Shown: positions 56,904 to 64,000 of the stretch, in pieces | Numbering within the stretch: position 1 is the first letter of the stretch | How the letters are laid out: each line of letters begins with the position of its first letter | NCBI RefSeq assembly: GCF_026342405.1 | Contig: NZ_JAPEMU010000001.1 | Coordinates: forward strand, 2,356,001 to 2,420,000 | Source: Kitasatospora sp. NBC_00240 | GTDB taxonomy: Bacteria; Actinomycetota; Actinomycetes; Streptomycetales; Streptomycetaceae | Direction: 5' to 3' | Length of the DNA stretch: 64,000 bases | The notes under the pieces: model-generated | What the model was told of the DNA's origin: nothing | The model's input: the letters and a program-made list of their open reading frames with translations, nothing else | Database searches by the model: none | Made by a program: the position numbers and the translations under genes

Positions 56904-57868
56904 GAGGTGCTCCCCAGGCCGATCAGCAGATGGCAGACAAAGACGACCGGCAGATAGCCGGCCACCGCCGCGACGGGCCAGCGCGCCGCCCCGGCGCGGG
57001 TGAAGCCACGGGCCGCGAGGGCCGCGAGGACGGCCGGCAGCAGTGCCAGCCAGCCCCACCACCCGGCCGCCCCGCCCGCCCAGGGACGCAGCACCGCCAG
57101 CGACACCCCCGCGGAGGCGGCGGCGAAGACCAGCGCGAGCAGGATGGTCGCGCGCAGGCCGAAGACGCGTACGTAGGTGCGCTCGTCCGGGCCCGGCTCA
57201 CGCACGATCTTGCGGGCGAGCTCGTGGTGGGTGGCCGCGAACATGATCACCAGCAGCAGCGGGACCACGTGCCGGCCCGCCCAGACGGAGCCGGTGTCCG
57301 CGCCGGTGTCGTGCAGGAAGACCGCGTACAGGTAGAGGTTGAGCAGGATCTGCACCGGGGAGCTCAACAGGACGCCGGTGACCACCGCGTCGCCGCGCGG
57401 CCACCCGAAGCGCAGCTCCGCGCCCACCAGCAGGGTGGTGTAGGCGAGTTGCGCGGCGAGCAGGAGCAGGGCGGCCCGGTTGCCCGCGTTGAGGAGCAGC
57501 AGCACCGCGGCGCCGGCGGCGGCGAGGACGTAGAGGTCGCGTGGCAGCACGGCGCCGCGGGCCAGCGGGCGGGCCGGGTTGTGGCGCCGGTCGTAGGGCA
57601 GGTCGCGCAAGTCGTCGGCGGCCCGCAGGAGCAGCAGGTCGACCAGGACGGTCACTGCCGCCACCACGGTGCCCCACCCGGGCCGCCAGTGCTCGGCGCG
57701 CCCGTCGGCCGCGGCGAACAGGCCGGTGGCACCGACCGCCCACACGGCGGCGAACACCAGCGAGAGCGGCAGCGGGAAGCTGCCGCGCACGAACGCGCCG
57801 AGGCGGGCGGCGAACGGACCGGGATCGATGGGGGCAGGGGCGGCCGGAAGGGCCTGATGGTGGGTCAT
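56900..57868 (-). CDS. UbiA-like membrane prenyltransferase, 322 aa
   Basis: Polytopic protein with about eight to nine helices. The first Asp-rich region reads LLLRAADDLRDLPYDRRHNPARPLARG, and a second acidic loop REPGPDERTYVRVFG follows later, the two sites that bind prenyl diphosphate-Mg in UbiA enzymes. The Asp spacing differs slightly from classical UbiA, and the usual NDxxD is replaced, so its donor may not be a long isoprenoid; some such proteins act on other substrates. Start at 57868 fixed by overlap with the P450 stop. Confidence 0.8.
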   Translation of the reverse strand: MTHHQALPAAPAPIDPGPFAARLGAFVRGSFPLPLSLVFAAVWAVGATGLFAAADGRAEHWRPGWGTVVAAVTVLVDLLLLRAADDLRDLPYDRRHNPARPLARGAVLPRDLYVLAAAGAAVLLLLNAGNRAALLLLAAQLAYTTLLVGAELRFGWPRGDAVVTGVLLSSPVQILLNLYLYAVFLHDTGADTGSVWAGRHVVPLLLVIMFAATHHELARKIVREPGPDERTYVRVFGLRATILLALVFAAASAGVSLAVLRPWAGGAAGWWGWLALLPAVLAALAARGFTRAGAARWPVAAVAGYLPVVFVCHLLIGLGSTS

Positions 57869-59124
57869 GCCGGCTGCCTCGCGGTGGGTCCGGCCGACCC
57901 GGCGACGCTCCAGCGCACCGGGAGTCGCCAGACGCCGTTGATGAACATCGTCCGGCGCCATTCCAACTCGTCTTCGGGGAGGGCGAGTTCGAGCACGTCG
58001 AAGCGGCGTAGCAGCGCGTTGACGCCGATCTGCAGCTCGGCGCGGGCGAGTTCGGCGCCCAGGCAGAGGTGGCGTCCGTAGCCGAAGGCGAGGTGTGAGG
58101 CGACGTCCGGGCGATCGGGGTCGAAGGCGTCCGGGTCGGCGAAGACGGCCGGGTCGCGGTTGGCGGCGTCGGTGAGCGGCACCACGATCCGGCCGGCCGA
58201 CACCGGGCAGCCGCCCAGCACGGTGTCCTCGGTCACCAGGTGGGGGGCGCCACCGGTGTTGTTGAGGGAGGTGAAGCGCAGCATCTCCTCGACCGCCGCC
58301 GGGGTGCGTCCGGGATGCTCGCGCAGGGTCTTGGCCAGGGTGGGGTGGCGCAGGAGCAGCAGCACGCACATGCCGAAGGAGTTGCCGGTGGTCTCGTAGC
58401 CGGCCATCAGCATGCCCGAGCCGAGGGCCACCACCTCCCGGTCGGACAGGCGCTGGCCGGGGTCGTCGTCGGGCCGGGTCGCCAGTTTGGTGAGCAGGTC
58501 CTCGGCAGGATTTCCGGCCTCGGCGGCACGCCGCTTGTCGGCGACGAGGGCGGTGAAGTAGTCGTCCGTCCGGGCCTGGGCGGCGGCGACCTCCTCCCCG
58601 GTGTGGCCGGAGGTGGACATGAGGATGTCGACCTCGGCGCGCAGCAGGGCGCTGTCGTCGAGCGGCACGCCGAGCACCTCGCAGATGACCTGCATCGGGA
58701 AGGGCACGGTGAAGCCGCCGACCAGGTCGGCCTCGCCGGCGGCGGCGCCGGCGGTCAGCTCGTCGAGCAGCTGCTCGGCGAGAGCCTCCAGGCGCGGGCG
58801 CAGCAGGCGTACCTGGCGCGCGGTGAACGCGGGGAGGATCGCGCGCCGGCGGCGGGTGTGGTCGGGCGCGTCGGCGGTGGCCAGCAGGACGGACTCGGTC
58901 CTGCGGGCGAACAGCGGGCGGGCGAGCTCGGTGTAGCCGGCGCGGCTGAACCGGTCGTCGCCCAGGACGGCGGTGACGTCCTCGTGCCGGGTGACCAGCA
59001 GGGCGGGCTGCCCGCTGGACAGTTGCACCGGGTGCGGGGTGCCGGCGCTCAGCACGTCGTGGTAGGTGTCCGGCGGGCGGACGTCACCGGCGGGAGGAAA
59101 GGGGAAGCGGGCCGGGTCGGTCAT
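57865..59124 (-). CDS. Cytochrome P450, 419 aa
   Basis: Bacterial P450 with oxygen-activating I-helix AGYETTGNS, ExxR in EEMLRF, and heme loop FGYGRHLCLGAELA. It is of the common class that takes electrons from a ferredoxin; no ferredoxin gene lies beside it. Fifth of seven in an overlapping operon. The ATG at 59124 overlaps the PEP-synthase-like stop. It probably hydroxylates or desaturates the operon's product; the substrate is unknown. Confidence 0.92.
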   Translation of the reverse strand: MTDPARFPFPPAGDVRPPDTYHDVLSAGTPHPVQLSSGQPALLVTRHEDVTAVLGDDRFSRAGYTELARPLFARRTESVLLATADAPDHTRRRRAILPAFTARQVRLLRPRLEALAEQLLDELTAGAAAGEADLVGGFTVPFPMQVICEVLGVPLDDSALLRAEVDILMSTSGHTGEEVAAAQARTDDYFTALVADKRRAAEAGNPAEDLLTKLATRPDDDPGQRLSDREVVALGSGMLMAGYETTGNSFGMCVLLLLRHPTLAKTLREHPGRTPAAVEEMLRFTSLNNTGGAPHLVTEDTVLGGCPVSAGRIVVPLTDAANRDPAVFADPDAFDPDRPDVASHLAFGYGRHLCLGAELARAELQIGVNALLRRFDVLELALPEDELEWRRTMFINGVWRLPVRWSVAGSAGPTARQPA

Positions 59125-62069
59125 ATCGTCTCGCCTTTCTCGGTGTTGACGGTCTTGGCGGTGTTGACGGCCTTGGCGGTGTCGGTGGTCGTGGCGGCCT
59201 CGGTGGTCGTGGCGGACGGGCGTGCGGGTGCGGCTTCGTCCGCGGCGACCTCGGCACCGGCGGCCTCGTCGGCGGTGGTGGCGGGCTCCGCGGGCTGCTC
59301 GGACGGCGGGAGCAGGCGCACGGTGCCGGCAGTGCCGTCGATCTCGATCCACGCGCCGTCGGGGATCGCGGTGGTGGCCCCCGGGACGGCGACCACGGTC
59401 GGCACGCCGAGCAGACGGCCGGTGATCGCGGTGTGGGACAGCAGGGTGCCGCGTTCGACGACCATGCCCGTGGCGGACATCATGAGGAACAGCCAGCCCG
59501 GGTCGGTCTCCCGGGCGACGAGGATCCGCCCGGCGGCCAGGTCGGGGTCGGTGGACGGGTCGAGCACCACCTTGGCCCGGCCGCGGACCACCCCGCCGCT
59601 GGAGCCGATGCCGCGCAGCACGTCGTCGCTCGCGGCGCCGACCGCGCCGACCGCGACCGCCTGGGGCAGGGCCCGGGCGAGCGGCAGACCGGCGGTGGTG
59701 CCCAGCAGGGCGGGACGCTGCGGGTTCGTCGCCCACCGCTCGCGCTGGGTGCGGCGCAGCGCGACCAGAGCGCGCAGATCGGTGACGGTGCCGGTCCCGT
59801 CGAAGGCGCCGACGACCTCCTCGACGGTCAGGTCGGCCACGTCGAGCCGGTCGTCCAACACACCGGCGCGGGCGAGTTCCGCGCCCAGCTTCCACATCAC
59901 GTCGCGGGACAGGCCGAACAGCTGGGTGCGGCAGAACCGGGTGTCCTCGCGGATCCGGGCGAGGTCCCGGGCCAGGGAGGCGACGCCGAGCAGGACGGCA
60001 CGCTGCGCCGGGTTCGGGCACACCTCGCGCAGCCGCTCGCGGGCGCGCCGGGCGGCGGCCTGCTCGTCGGCGCGGTTGGCCGCGACGGTCGCTCCCTGGC
60101 GCACCAGCGGGCGGATCAGGGCGAGCACGGTCCACGGGCGCTGGCGGGGAGTGGCTTCCTCCAGCTTGAGGTCGTGCAGCGCGCGGTCGCCGTAGCGGGC
60201 GACGTAGCCGCGGGCGGCGTCGGCGACGGCCACGCCGTGCCGGCCGGAGACGATCTGCTGCCACAGCTGCTCGGGGTCGCTCCGGTCTTCGAGCATGGCG
60301 GAGCGCAACTCGGGTACGGCGCCGACGAGTTCGGCCAGACCCATGGCCGCGCGGACCGCTTCCAGGGAGCGGTTCTCCCGCCCGCCGCCCATCAGTCCGA
60401 CCAGCACCTGCGGGCCCTCGCCGGTCCAGCGGCGCAGCAGGGTGCTGCCCGCGCCGAGCACGACCAGGGCGATGAACGAGTTGACCAGGGTCACGCCCCA
60501 GCGCTCGCCGGCGCGCTCCCACAGCCGCCGGTAGAAGGCGATCAGCTCCTCGGGCGAGTCGCCGACGGTCTCCGCCTCGGCCATCTGCTGGTCCCACCAG
60601 CGCAGGAAGCTCTTCACCTGCCACGGGTGCAGCACAGTGCGCCAGGCCAGCCCGGGCAGGGCGCGGGCGACCGCCGCCGCGCCCCAGCGGCGCTCACCGC
60701 GGGCGGGGCCGGTGATGCCCATGGCCTGTTCCCAGCCGCGGCGCACCAGTTCGAACATCGGCATCTGCCCGTGCAGGGCGTGCCAGTCCTCCAGCCGGTA
60801 GTAGACCTGACCCTCCAGGTAGCCGACCATCCGGGCGAGCCGGTGCGCGTTGTCCCGGACCCAGGACTCGGGCACGCCCATCCGCCGGTAGAGGTCGGTG
60901 AAGGAGCGGCGGTAGAACTCCCGGGACTGGGAGAAGGTGAGCGCGCCCGAGACGCCGGGGAAGCTCTCGGTGATGTTGTGGTTGCCCCAGTGGACGCGGG
61001 CGGGCCCGTCCCCCGCCGGGTCCGCGCCCGTGACACCGGCGGCGACGTCGGCGGTGGGCGCGGGCGGAGCGAGGACCATCGGGCGGGCCTGCAGCAGGTG
61101 GACGACCCCGTCCTCGGTGAGGGCGCCCTCGATGTCCTGCGGGACGCCGAAGAACTCCTCCACCCGGGCGGCCAACTCCCCCACCGCGCGCACCTGCTCG
61201 TCGTCGAGGACCGGCAGGTCGGCCAGCTCCTCGGCCACCGGCAACAGGACCGGCGCGCCGGAGGCAGCGCCCTCGGGCAGGCCCGTCGACCACCGCTTGT
61301 GCACGGTCCGCGCGCTCACCTCGCCGGTGGCCGGGTCGTGGAAGAAGTGGTCGATGTCCGCCCTTTCCTGGACGACGCCCTCACCGATGCCGTACGCGGC
61401 CGCGACCACCCGGCGCGGCGAGCCGTCCCGGGGGTCGCGGGTGAACGCCACGAACGAGCGGGTGCCGAGCACCATCCGCTGCACGCCGACCGCGACCCGG
61501 GCGCGGAGCGGGTCCAGTCCGCGCAGGATGCGGTAGCGCACCGCCTGCGGGTTGAACGCCGAGGCCCAGCAGCGGACCACCGCGTCGGCAAGGCCGTCCT
61601 CGTCGATGTACAGGAAGCTGTCGCTCATGCCCGCGAACGGGTCGACGGCGCTGTCCTCCCCCACCGCCTCGTCCTGCGGCCCGTCCCCGGCAGGGGTGTC
61701 CGGCCCGGCCACGGGGACGACGCAGGCTCGCACCGCGACCAGGCCGTCCGGCCCGGCCAGCGCGGCGAACTCCTTGCAGACACGTTCCGCCAGCTCGGCG
61801 GGCAGGCTCGACGCGGTCAGCGCCGCCCGGGCCGCCGCACACCAGGCCTCCACCGCCTCCCGCCCGGCGTCGTCCGCCGGCAGCGGCGGCAGCTCGGGGC
61901 GCAGCGCGTCCAGGGCCTCGTCGAAGGCGGCGGCGGGCAGGCAGAAGAACTCCGGCACCCGGAACCCGGCCCGCCGCAGCACCTCCTGACGGGCGAACTT
62001 GTTCCCGACCCGCGCGGCGTCCGCCAGCACGTCCCCGTCGGTCTCCGTGGTCACCACGAGCTCAGTCAT
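59121..62069 (-). CDS. PEP synthase / rifampin-phosphotransferase-like enzyme, 982 aa
   Basis: Dikinase-like phosphotransferase. The N-terminal 350 residues match the PEP synthase ATP-grasp domain (KFARQEVLRRAGFRVPEFF; QDIEGALTEDGVVHLLQARP). A long helical middle (about 380-800) matches the substrate region of rifampin phosphotransferases. The C-terminal swivelling domain has GTLLSHTAITGRLLGVP with the phosphate-carrying His near residue 880. The last 45 residues are a repetitive Thr/Ala tail. It likely phosphorylates a hydroxyl of a pathway intermediate through phospho-His, or confers self-resistance. Start at 62069 overlaps the nitroreductase stop by 8 nt. Confidence 0.88.
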   Translation of the reverse strand: MTELVVTTETDGDVLADAARVGNKFARQEVLRRAGFRVPEFFCLPAAAFDEALDALRPELPPLPADDAGREAVEAWCAAARAALTASSLPAELAERVCKEFAALAGPDGLVAVRACVVPVAGPDTPAGDGPQDEAVGEDSAVDPFAGMSDSFLYIDEDGLADAVVRCWASAFNPQAVRYRILRGLDPLRARVAVGVQRMVLGTRSFVAFTRDPRDGSPRRVVAAAYGIGEGVVQERADIDHFFHDPATGEVSARTVHKRWSTGLPEGAASGAPVLLPVAEELADLPVLDDEQVRAVGELAARVEEFFGVPQDIEGALTEDGVVHLLQARPMVLAPPAPTADVAAGVTGADPAGDGPARVHWGNHNITESFPGVSGALTFSQSREFYRRSFTDLYRRMGVPESWVRDNAHRLARMVGYLEGQVYYRLEDWHALHGQMPMFELVRRGWEQAMGITGPARGERRWGAAAVARALPGLAWRTVLHPWQVKSFLRWWDQQMAEAETVGDSPEELIAFYRRLWERAGERWGVTLVNSFIALVVLGAGSTLLRRWTGEGPQVLVGLMGGGRENRSLEAVRAAMGLAELVGAVPELRSAMLEDRSDPEQLWQQIVSGRHGVAVADAARGYVARYGDRALHDLKLEEATPRQRPWTVLALIRPLVRQGATVAANRADEQAAARRARERLREVCPNPAQRAVLLGVASLARDLARIREDTRFCRTQLFGLSRDVMWKLGAELARAGVLDDRLDVADLTVEEVVGAFDGTGTVTDLRALVALRRTQRERWATNPQRPALLGTTAGLPLARALPQAVAVGAVGAASDDVLRGIGSSGGVVRGRAKVVLDPSTDPDLAAGRILVARETDPGWLFLMMSATGMVVERGTLLSHTAITGRLLGVPTVVAVPGATTAIPDGAWIEIDGTAGTVRLLPPSEQPAEPATTADEAAGAEVAADEAAPARPSATTTEAATTTDTAKAVNTAKTVNTEKGETI

Positions 62070-62754
62070 CCGACCCACCGCCCCATGCCCCGCCGCCCCA
62101 GCCGTCCAGGTGCAGCACACTGTCCACCGGCCGGCGCGGTGCCGGTCCGAATCCGTCCCCCAGCACGTGCGCGGTGGGGATCAGCGCCCCCTGGCGCACG
62201 TCGCGCGGCAGTCCGAGGATGTCGGCGATCTCCTCCTCCGCGTCCAGGTGCACCGTCGTCCACGCCGTCCCGAGCCCGCGGGCGCGGGCGGCGAGCATGT
62301 AGCTCCAGGCGGCCGGCAGCAGCGACCCCCACACACCCGCCTGGCTGCCCGTCGGCAGTGGCCGTCCGCCGAGTTCCAGACACGGGATCACCAGGACCGG
62401 CACCTCGTTCAGGTGTTCCGCCAGGTGCCGGCCCCCGTCCAGCATCCGGTCGGACACCGCGCCGCCGGCCGCCTCCGCGGCGGAGGCGGCCGGCGGGTAG
62501 CGGACCTCGAAGACCCGCCGGTAGACCTCCGCGATCTGCTTGCGCAGGCCCGCGTCGGCCACCACCAGCCAGTGCCAGCGCTGCGTGTTGCCGCCGTTGG
62601 GCGCCTGCAAGGCGATCTCCACGCACTCGCGCACCAGCGCGACGTCCACCGGACGCGTCAGGTCCAGCCGCAGGCGCACCGAGCGGGTGGTCGTCAACAG
62701 CTCGTCCGGGGTCAGCGGCACCGTGACCCGCACCGAGCGGGCGGGAGCGCTCAC
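62062..62754 (-). CDS. Nitroreductase family flavoprotein, 230 aa
   Basis: FMN-dependent oxidoreductase of the nitroreductase fold: RSVRLRLDLTRPVD, ALQAPNGGNTQRWHW (FMN phosphate site), LGTAWTTVHLD and LPRDVRQGALIPTAHVLG. Members reduce nitro groups, enones or dehydrogenate cyclic peptides. It is third in the overlapping operon; the GTG at 62754 overlaps the methyltransferase stop (GTGA). In an operon that begins with an AfsA-like protein, reduction of a butenolide double bond is a possible but unproven role. Confidence 0.9.
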   Translation of the reverse strand: MSAPARSVRVTVPLTPDELLTTTRSVRLRLDLTRPVDVALVRECVEIALQAPNGGNTQRWHWLVVADAGLRKQIAEVYRRVFEVRYPPAASAAEAAGGAVSDRMLDGGRHLAEHLNEVPVLVIPCLELGGRPLPTGSQAGVWGSLLPAAWSYMLAARARGLGTAWTTVHLDAEEEIADILGLPRDVRQGALIPTAHVLGDGFGPAPRRPVDSVLHLDGWGGGAWGGGSDD

Positions 62755-63419
62755 CACAGTCCCGGCACGAGGCGGGCGTGGTCGGCCGCGTAGTCGCGGT
62801 AACCGGGGATGTTCATCAGCATGCGCTCCTCGGTGCGGATCCGGAAGGTGATCGCGGCGGCCAGCACGATCAGCAGCGCCAGGCTCAGCGGGTTCAGGAA
62901 GAAGCCGACGAAGCCGATGTGCGCCGACAGCATGCCCGCGTAGGCGGGGTGCCGGATGAAGCGGTAGACGCCCCAGGTGACGACCTGGTGGTCGGTCTGC
63001 CGCGTGACGTGGTGGGAGTAGAACCGTCCCAGCGTGCGGATCGCGACCTGGCGCAGCACGACCCCGCCGGCGAACACCGCCGCCGGGACCAGCAGCAGCG
63101 GCGACCAGGCGTCCCAAGGCAGCGGGCCGAGCACGGCCGCGGACACGGTCGCGATCCGGGCCGCCGCGTAGAGCAGCAGCGTCGCCGACTCGCGGGGCGC
63201 GGCGCCGGAGGTCCGGAAGGTCACCGGGATCTCGACCGCCAGCCACCCCAGGTAGCAGGCCGCCAGGACGGCGGCGACCAGGTCCACCGGCTCGTCGGCG
63301 TGCCGCAGGTGGATCACCAGCCCGGCGCCGGTCGCGAGCACCGCGACGACGAACAGCAGCCGCGGTGCCCGCGCCGCCCAGGACGAGCCGGTGCCCGCCG
63401 CCTGTTCCACCGTACTCAC
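62751..63419 (-). CDS. ICMT/PEMT-like membrane methyltransferase, 222 aa
   Basis: Isoprenylcysteine carboxyl methyltransferase family protein with about five helices. The C-terminal SAM region reads TWGVYRFIRHPAYAGML followed by the ITFRIRTEERMLM and GYRDYAADHARLVPG segment, the standard marks of this family. Such enzymes methylate carboxyl, amine or phenol groups of lipophilic substrates in the membrane. Together with the UbiA-like gene this points to a lipophilic product. The GTG at 63419 overlaps the AfsA-like stop. Confidence 0.9.
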   Translation of the reverse strand: MSTVEQAAGTGSSWAARAPRLLFVVAVLATGAGLVIHLRHADEPVDLVAAVLAACYLGWLAVEIPVTFRTSGAAPRESATLLLYAAARIATVSAAVLGPLPWDAWSPLLLVPAAVFAGGVVLRQVAIRTLGRFYSHHVTRQTDHQVVTWGVYRFIRHPAYAGMLSAHIGFVGFFLNPLSLALLIVLAAAITFRIRTEERMLMNIPGYRDYAADHARLVPGLW

Positions 63420-64000
63420 TTGGCTGCCCTCCGCTTCAGGTAACCGGCGCGGCTGAGGGTGTGGACCTCGATCTCGCACCGTCCGAGCCGCTCGCCGCTC
63501 TCCGCGTCCACCACCGCGAACCGGTACGGGTATCGCGCGCCGCGCGCCGGTGCGAACTCCCACCGCAACTCCAGGGGCACCGCCACCGGCAGGCCGGTCG
63601 GCAGGTCCGCTTCCAGCGACAGCCAGAGCATCTGCGCGTCCGCGTCCCGGCCGTGGGCCGTGTGGCCCAACATCGTCGCCAGCTGACGGGCCGACTCGAT
63701 CAGCGCACCCGGGGTGTGCACCCCTGCGCCCGCCAGCCGGTGTCCCGGCGGCGGCACGAGCACGGACGCCCGTTCGGTCCGCACCGCACTGCTCACCAGG
63801 ACGTTCTCCGGCCGGTGCCGGTGCACCAGCGCCGGGTCCGCCGGGGCCTCGGCCCCGCGCGCGGCGCCGGACATCGCGGCCTGGGCGGAGCCGGCCGACC
63901 CGGCGGGTCCGGCGGGAGCGCCGATGCCCACGGTCGCCCGGCAGACGGTCGCGCCGTCCTGGACCGCGGTCAGCTGCCACGTGGGCCCGTCGCCGGCCGC
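63416..64000 (-). CDS. AfsA-like (A-factor biosynthesis hotdog) protein, start outside window
   Basis: C-terminal about 194 residues of a protein whose reading frame stays open to the right edge. The part before the GTG at 63931 (WQLTAVQDGATVCRATV) is protein-like, so that GTG is not the true start. The visible part has the AfsA/ScbA-type hotdog marks: LVHRHRPENVLVSS, then GALIESARQLATML (the family's L-E-x-x-R-Q helix) and SGERLGRCEIEV. AfsA enzymes condense a beta-ketoacyl thioester with dihydroxyacetone phosphate. It is first visible gene of the seven-gene operon; whether this member keeps that activity is unknown. Confidence 0.75.
   Translation of the reverse strand, partial: AAGDGPTWQLTAVQDGATVCRATVGIGAPAGPAGSAGSAQAAMSGAARGAEAPADPALVHRHRPENVLVSSAVRTERASVLVPPPGHRLAGAGVHTPGALIESARQLATMLGHTAHGRDADAQMLWLSLEADLPTGLPVAVPLELRWEFAPARGARYPYRFAVVDAESGERLGRCEIEVHTLSRAGYLKRRAAK

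Noticed and set aside
58240..60195. A 651-codon plus-strand ORF across the P450 and PEP-synthase-like genes
   Set aside because: It spans the boundary of two overlapping real genes on the other strand and shows no motif.
59433..62726. A 1097-codon plus-strand ORF opposite the PEP-synthase-like gene
   Set aside because: Composition is typical of a reverse-frame shadow in GC-rich DNA (Gly, Ala, Gln, His, Asp-rich) and the minus strand has a complete known family in frame.

Overview
The window is very GC-rich DNA with strong third-position G/C bias, GTG and TTG starts, many ATGA/GTGA stop-start overlaps and an actinomycete gene set (a cvnABCD conservon, DmdR/IdeR-type iron boxes, an AfsA-like protein, a CDPS next to a CYP121-like P450). 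This points to a streptomycete-type actinomycete (Streptomyces or Kitasatospora). I found no rRNA, tRNA, CRISPR array, transposase or phage gene; the window reads as chromosome with several natural-product islands.

Layout. 1-8.8 kb: edge of an ABC transporter, small genes, YjbQ, a teichoic-acid type two-domain glycosyl/glycerophosphotransferase, an EF-hand protein, a PlsC acyltransferase and an ABC exporter. 8.9-14.3 kb: an SDR, then an operon of Baeyer-Villiger-type monooxygenase, alpha/beta hydrolase and SDR, divergent from a MerR regulator. 14.4-25.5 kb: a siderophore locus: binding lipoprotein, MFS transporter, FhuF-like reductase, then an iron-box-controlled operon (ATP-grasp ligase, two IucA/IucC NIS synthetases with a small coupled ORF between them, a fold-III PLP decarboxylase), followed by an inositol-monophosphatase-like gene. 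The enzyme set matches that of the vibrioferrin pathway. 25.6-27.6 kb: a cyclodipeptide synthase and a CYP121-like P450, a mycocyclosin-type pair. 28.3-31.4 kb: diaminobutyrate decarboxylase and aminotransferase under another iron box. 31.6-36.2 kb: a methyltransferase and a CitA/CitB-type two-component system divergent from a DctA dicarboxylate carrier. 36.4-42.5 kb: an unknown gene, the conservon cvnABCD and an MHYT membrane sensor. 43-48.9 kb: a polar amino-acid type binding lipoprotein, a Deinococcus-type RNA ligase and modABC. 49-53.5 kb: a NarL-type two-component system divergent from an ABC-2 exporter. 53.9-55.5 kb: a PucR-type regulator.

55.8 kb to the right edge holds the least familiar system: seven genes on the minus strand, each overlapping the next (AfsA-like hotdog protein, ICMT-like membrane methyltransferase, nitroreductase, PEP-synthase/rifampin-phosphotransferase-like enzyme, cytochrome P450, UbiA-like prenyltransferase, KAS III). 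I do not recognise this combination as a described pathway. It looks like a biosynthetic operon for a small, possibly prenylated or butanolide-like molecule.

The iron boxes at 17.85, 17.94 and 31.37 kb tie the two flanks of the siderophore region into one iron-starvation response, with the CDPS/P450 pair enclosed between them. All calls come from reading the sequence. Family assignments rest on motifs recalled from known families, not on database searches.
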